In this document: piece by piece, positions 62,946-64,000 of the stretch | Position numbering within the stretch: the stretch's first letter is position 1 | How the letters are laid out: each line of letters opens with the position of its first letter | From: Ceratodon purpureus | Taxonomy: Eukaryota > Streptophyta > Bryopsida > Pseudoditrichales > Ditrichaceae | Assembly (NCBI GenBank): GCA_014871385.1 | Contig: CM026424.1 | Span: 9,096,847 to 9,160,846, forward strand | Reading direction: 5' to 3' | Length of the DNA: 64,000 nt | The notes under the pieces: model-generated | Databases searched by the model: none | What the model was told of the DNA's origin: nothing | Seen by the model: only the letters and a program-made list of their open reading frames with translations | Program-made: the position numbers and the translations under genes

Positions 62946-63506
62946 CTACCAACGTACGGTAGCATCACATAATAAAAGTGAGTAACATATCATGGGATAG
63001 ACAAATGGACAAATGGACTCTTTACCGTATTCACGCCGATCGGTTGAAACAACGAGCGCCCTTCTCCTCCTCAAGGCGCAAGGAAAGGACGACGGTCCAA
63101 GAATGGTTCCAATCTCGTCCCCCTCGAAAATATCGGCGACCAAGCCCCTGTTCAGTTGAACCAATTCACTGTATTCAAGTACAGCACAACTCCACTCCGT
63201 CGCTCGCAGCTTCTCACGCACATGCGGCGGACGGTGCCAGTGTCGCCCCCGCAAAACCATGAACCCAAAAATCCAACACCAACACACAAAATTCCCCATC
63301 ACCCCAAAATAAAAAACAAAAAAACAAAAACGAAGGAAGGAAGGATCGCAGGCAAAAACCTCCCCAAAAAACAAAACATTCAAAGCAACGACCTCTCCAA
63401 CTCCACCTCTCTCGCCCCAACACACCACTCCACTCCACTCCTCCCCATCCCGGAGCACACCTCTGTGCGCACAGCCTGCACGGCTGCTGCTGTGCTCGCT
63501 CGGCAA
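62946..63506 (-). CDS. Unrecognised open frame, possible exon
   Basis: A minus-strand open frame with a coding-like stretch near 63030-63180 (VQLNRGLVADIFEGDEIG and then LGPSSFPCALRRRR). The rest of the frame is of poor composition, so the real exon may be only the inner part. I recognise no family. The surrounding patch is more GC-rich than its flanks, and two TTGCTGCTTGGCAATTCTC copies lie at about 63512-63560, consistent with a gene 5' region. Confidence 0.28.
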   Translation of the reverse strand: MPSEHSSSRAGCAHRGVLRDGEEWSGVVCWGERGGVGEVVALNVLFFGEVFACDPSFLRFCFFVFYFGVMGNFVCWCWIFGFMVLRGRHWHRPPHVREKLRATEWSCAVLEYSELVQLNRGLVADIFEGDEIGTILGPSSFPCALRRRRALVVSTDRREYGKESICPFVYPMICYSLLLCDATVRW

Positions 63507-64000
63507 CTCTCCCTCTTGCTGCTTGGCAATTCTCTCTCTTGCTGCTTGGCAATTCTCTCCCTTTGCTCTTTCTCAATTGCTGTCTCTGCATTAAGAGTAG
63601 CATGTGCTATCTCAGTCCTAGTCCGTGCGCGCGGTCGGAGTCAGTAACTAACATTACTTATGACTCATGAATAGACCAGAGTCAGTCTTCTATCAATTGT
63701 CTAGCTTTAAGAAAAGACATTCTTCTTCTGTCAATTGTCTAGCTTCAAAGAATTAAGAGCAGTATCTATGTCTCAGGTGGCTTATTTAGTAGAACAACTT
63801 TAGACTTGACTAGTTGAACAACAGCGGACTTGATTTTCTCTAAATTTTAGTGTTGTTGCTGTGTAAATTATAGAGGTTGTGAGAGGTGGTAGAATATTAG
63901 CTAGGGAGGAGTTTGGGGGAGGGGCGATGGTGGAGGGGAGGGGGGAGGAGTGAGAGATGAGGGAGGGGAGTGGGGAGAGGATGCATGCGGTGGTGCCGGT
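63507..64000. other. Right edge
   Basis: Mixed sequence ending in a strongly G-rich, AG-biased stretch (about 63900-63980). Nothing can be assigned without sequence beyond the window. Confidence 0.4.

Overview
The window is nuclear DNA of a plant. Genes have short GT-AG introns and moderate GC and sit in AT-rich, repeat-laden intergenic DNA, and the gene set is plant-like: an ITPK4-type inositol phosphate kinase, a tail-anchored PAP2/PAP9-type purple acid phosphatase, a plant-type TMEM230 and a class I aldolase. A two-finger ZC2HC/ZNF474-like gene, a family linked to flagellated cells, together with a piggyBac transposon suggests a seed-free lineage (bryophyte, lycophyte, fern or streptophyte alga) rather than a flowering plant. 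That placement is inference; I cannot name the species.

Layout. 1-10.6 kb is AT-rich and mostly gene-free, with a possible exon at 817-985, a TTAA-flanked MITE-like element and two tandem duplications. 10.6-13.7 kb is a 12-exon class I fructose-bisphosphate aldolase (+). 14.7-15.9 kb is QCR7 of mitochondrial complex III (+). 16.5-17.9 kb is a five-exon ZNF474-like zinc-finger gene (-). 21.2-22.9 kb is an intronless F-box/WD40 gene (+). 24.0-28.6 kb is a 12-exon ITPK4-like kinase (-). 31.0-32.3 kb is a two-exon TMEM230 gene (-). 33.2-48.3 kb is a piggyBac-superfamily DNA transposon with TTAA target duplications and 16-bp perfect terminal inverted repeats. It is itself interrupted at 34.4-40.8 kb by a Ty3/gypsy chromovirus with nearly identical LTRs and a CTCGG target duplication. 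50.4-53.3 kb is a three-exon purple acid phosphatase (-). Upstream of it, 53.8-54.9 kb is a partial copy of the TMEM230 intron/exon-1/promoter segment. 55-64 kb is AT-rich, with a 21-bp minisatellite, a PDS5-like exon fossil, a tRNA-derived SINE and a second MITE-like element.

The host genes are unrelated housekeeping or signalling genes rather than a pathway cluster: plastid or cytosolic sugar-phosphate metabolism, respiration, inositol phosphate and phosphate metabolism, protein turnover and membrane trafficking. The most unusual content is mobile. The chromovirus LTR carries an almost uninterrupted series of GAA units at exactly 10-bp spacing directly upstream of its TATA box. This forms nine perfect three-unit heat-shock elements and predicts a heat-driven retrotransposon. 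The host piggyBac element, about 8.6 kb without the insertion, is much longer than typical members and carries extra coding-like blocks upstream and downstream of its DDD transposase, all now decaying.
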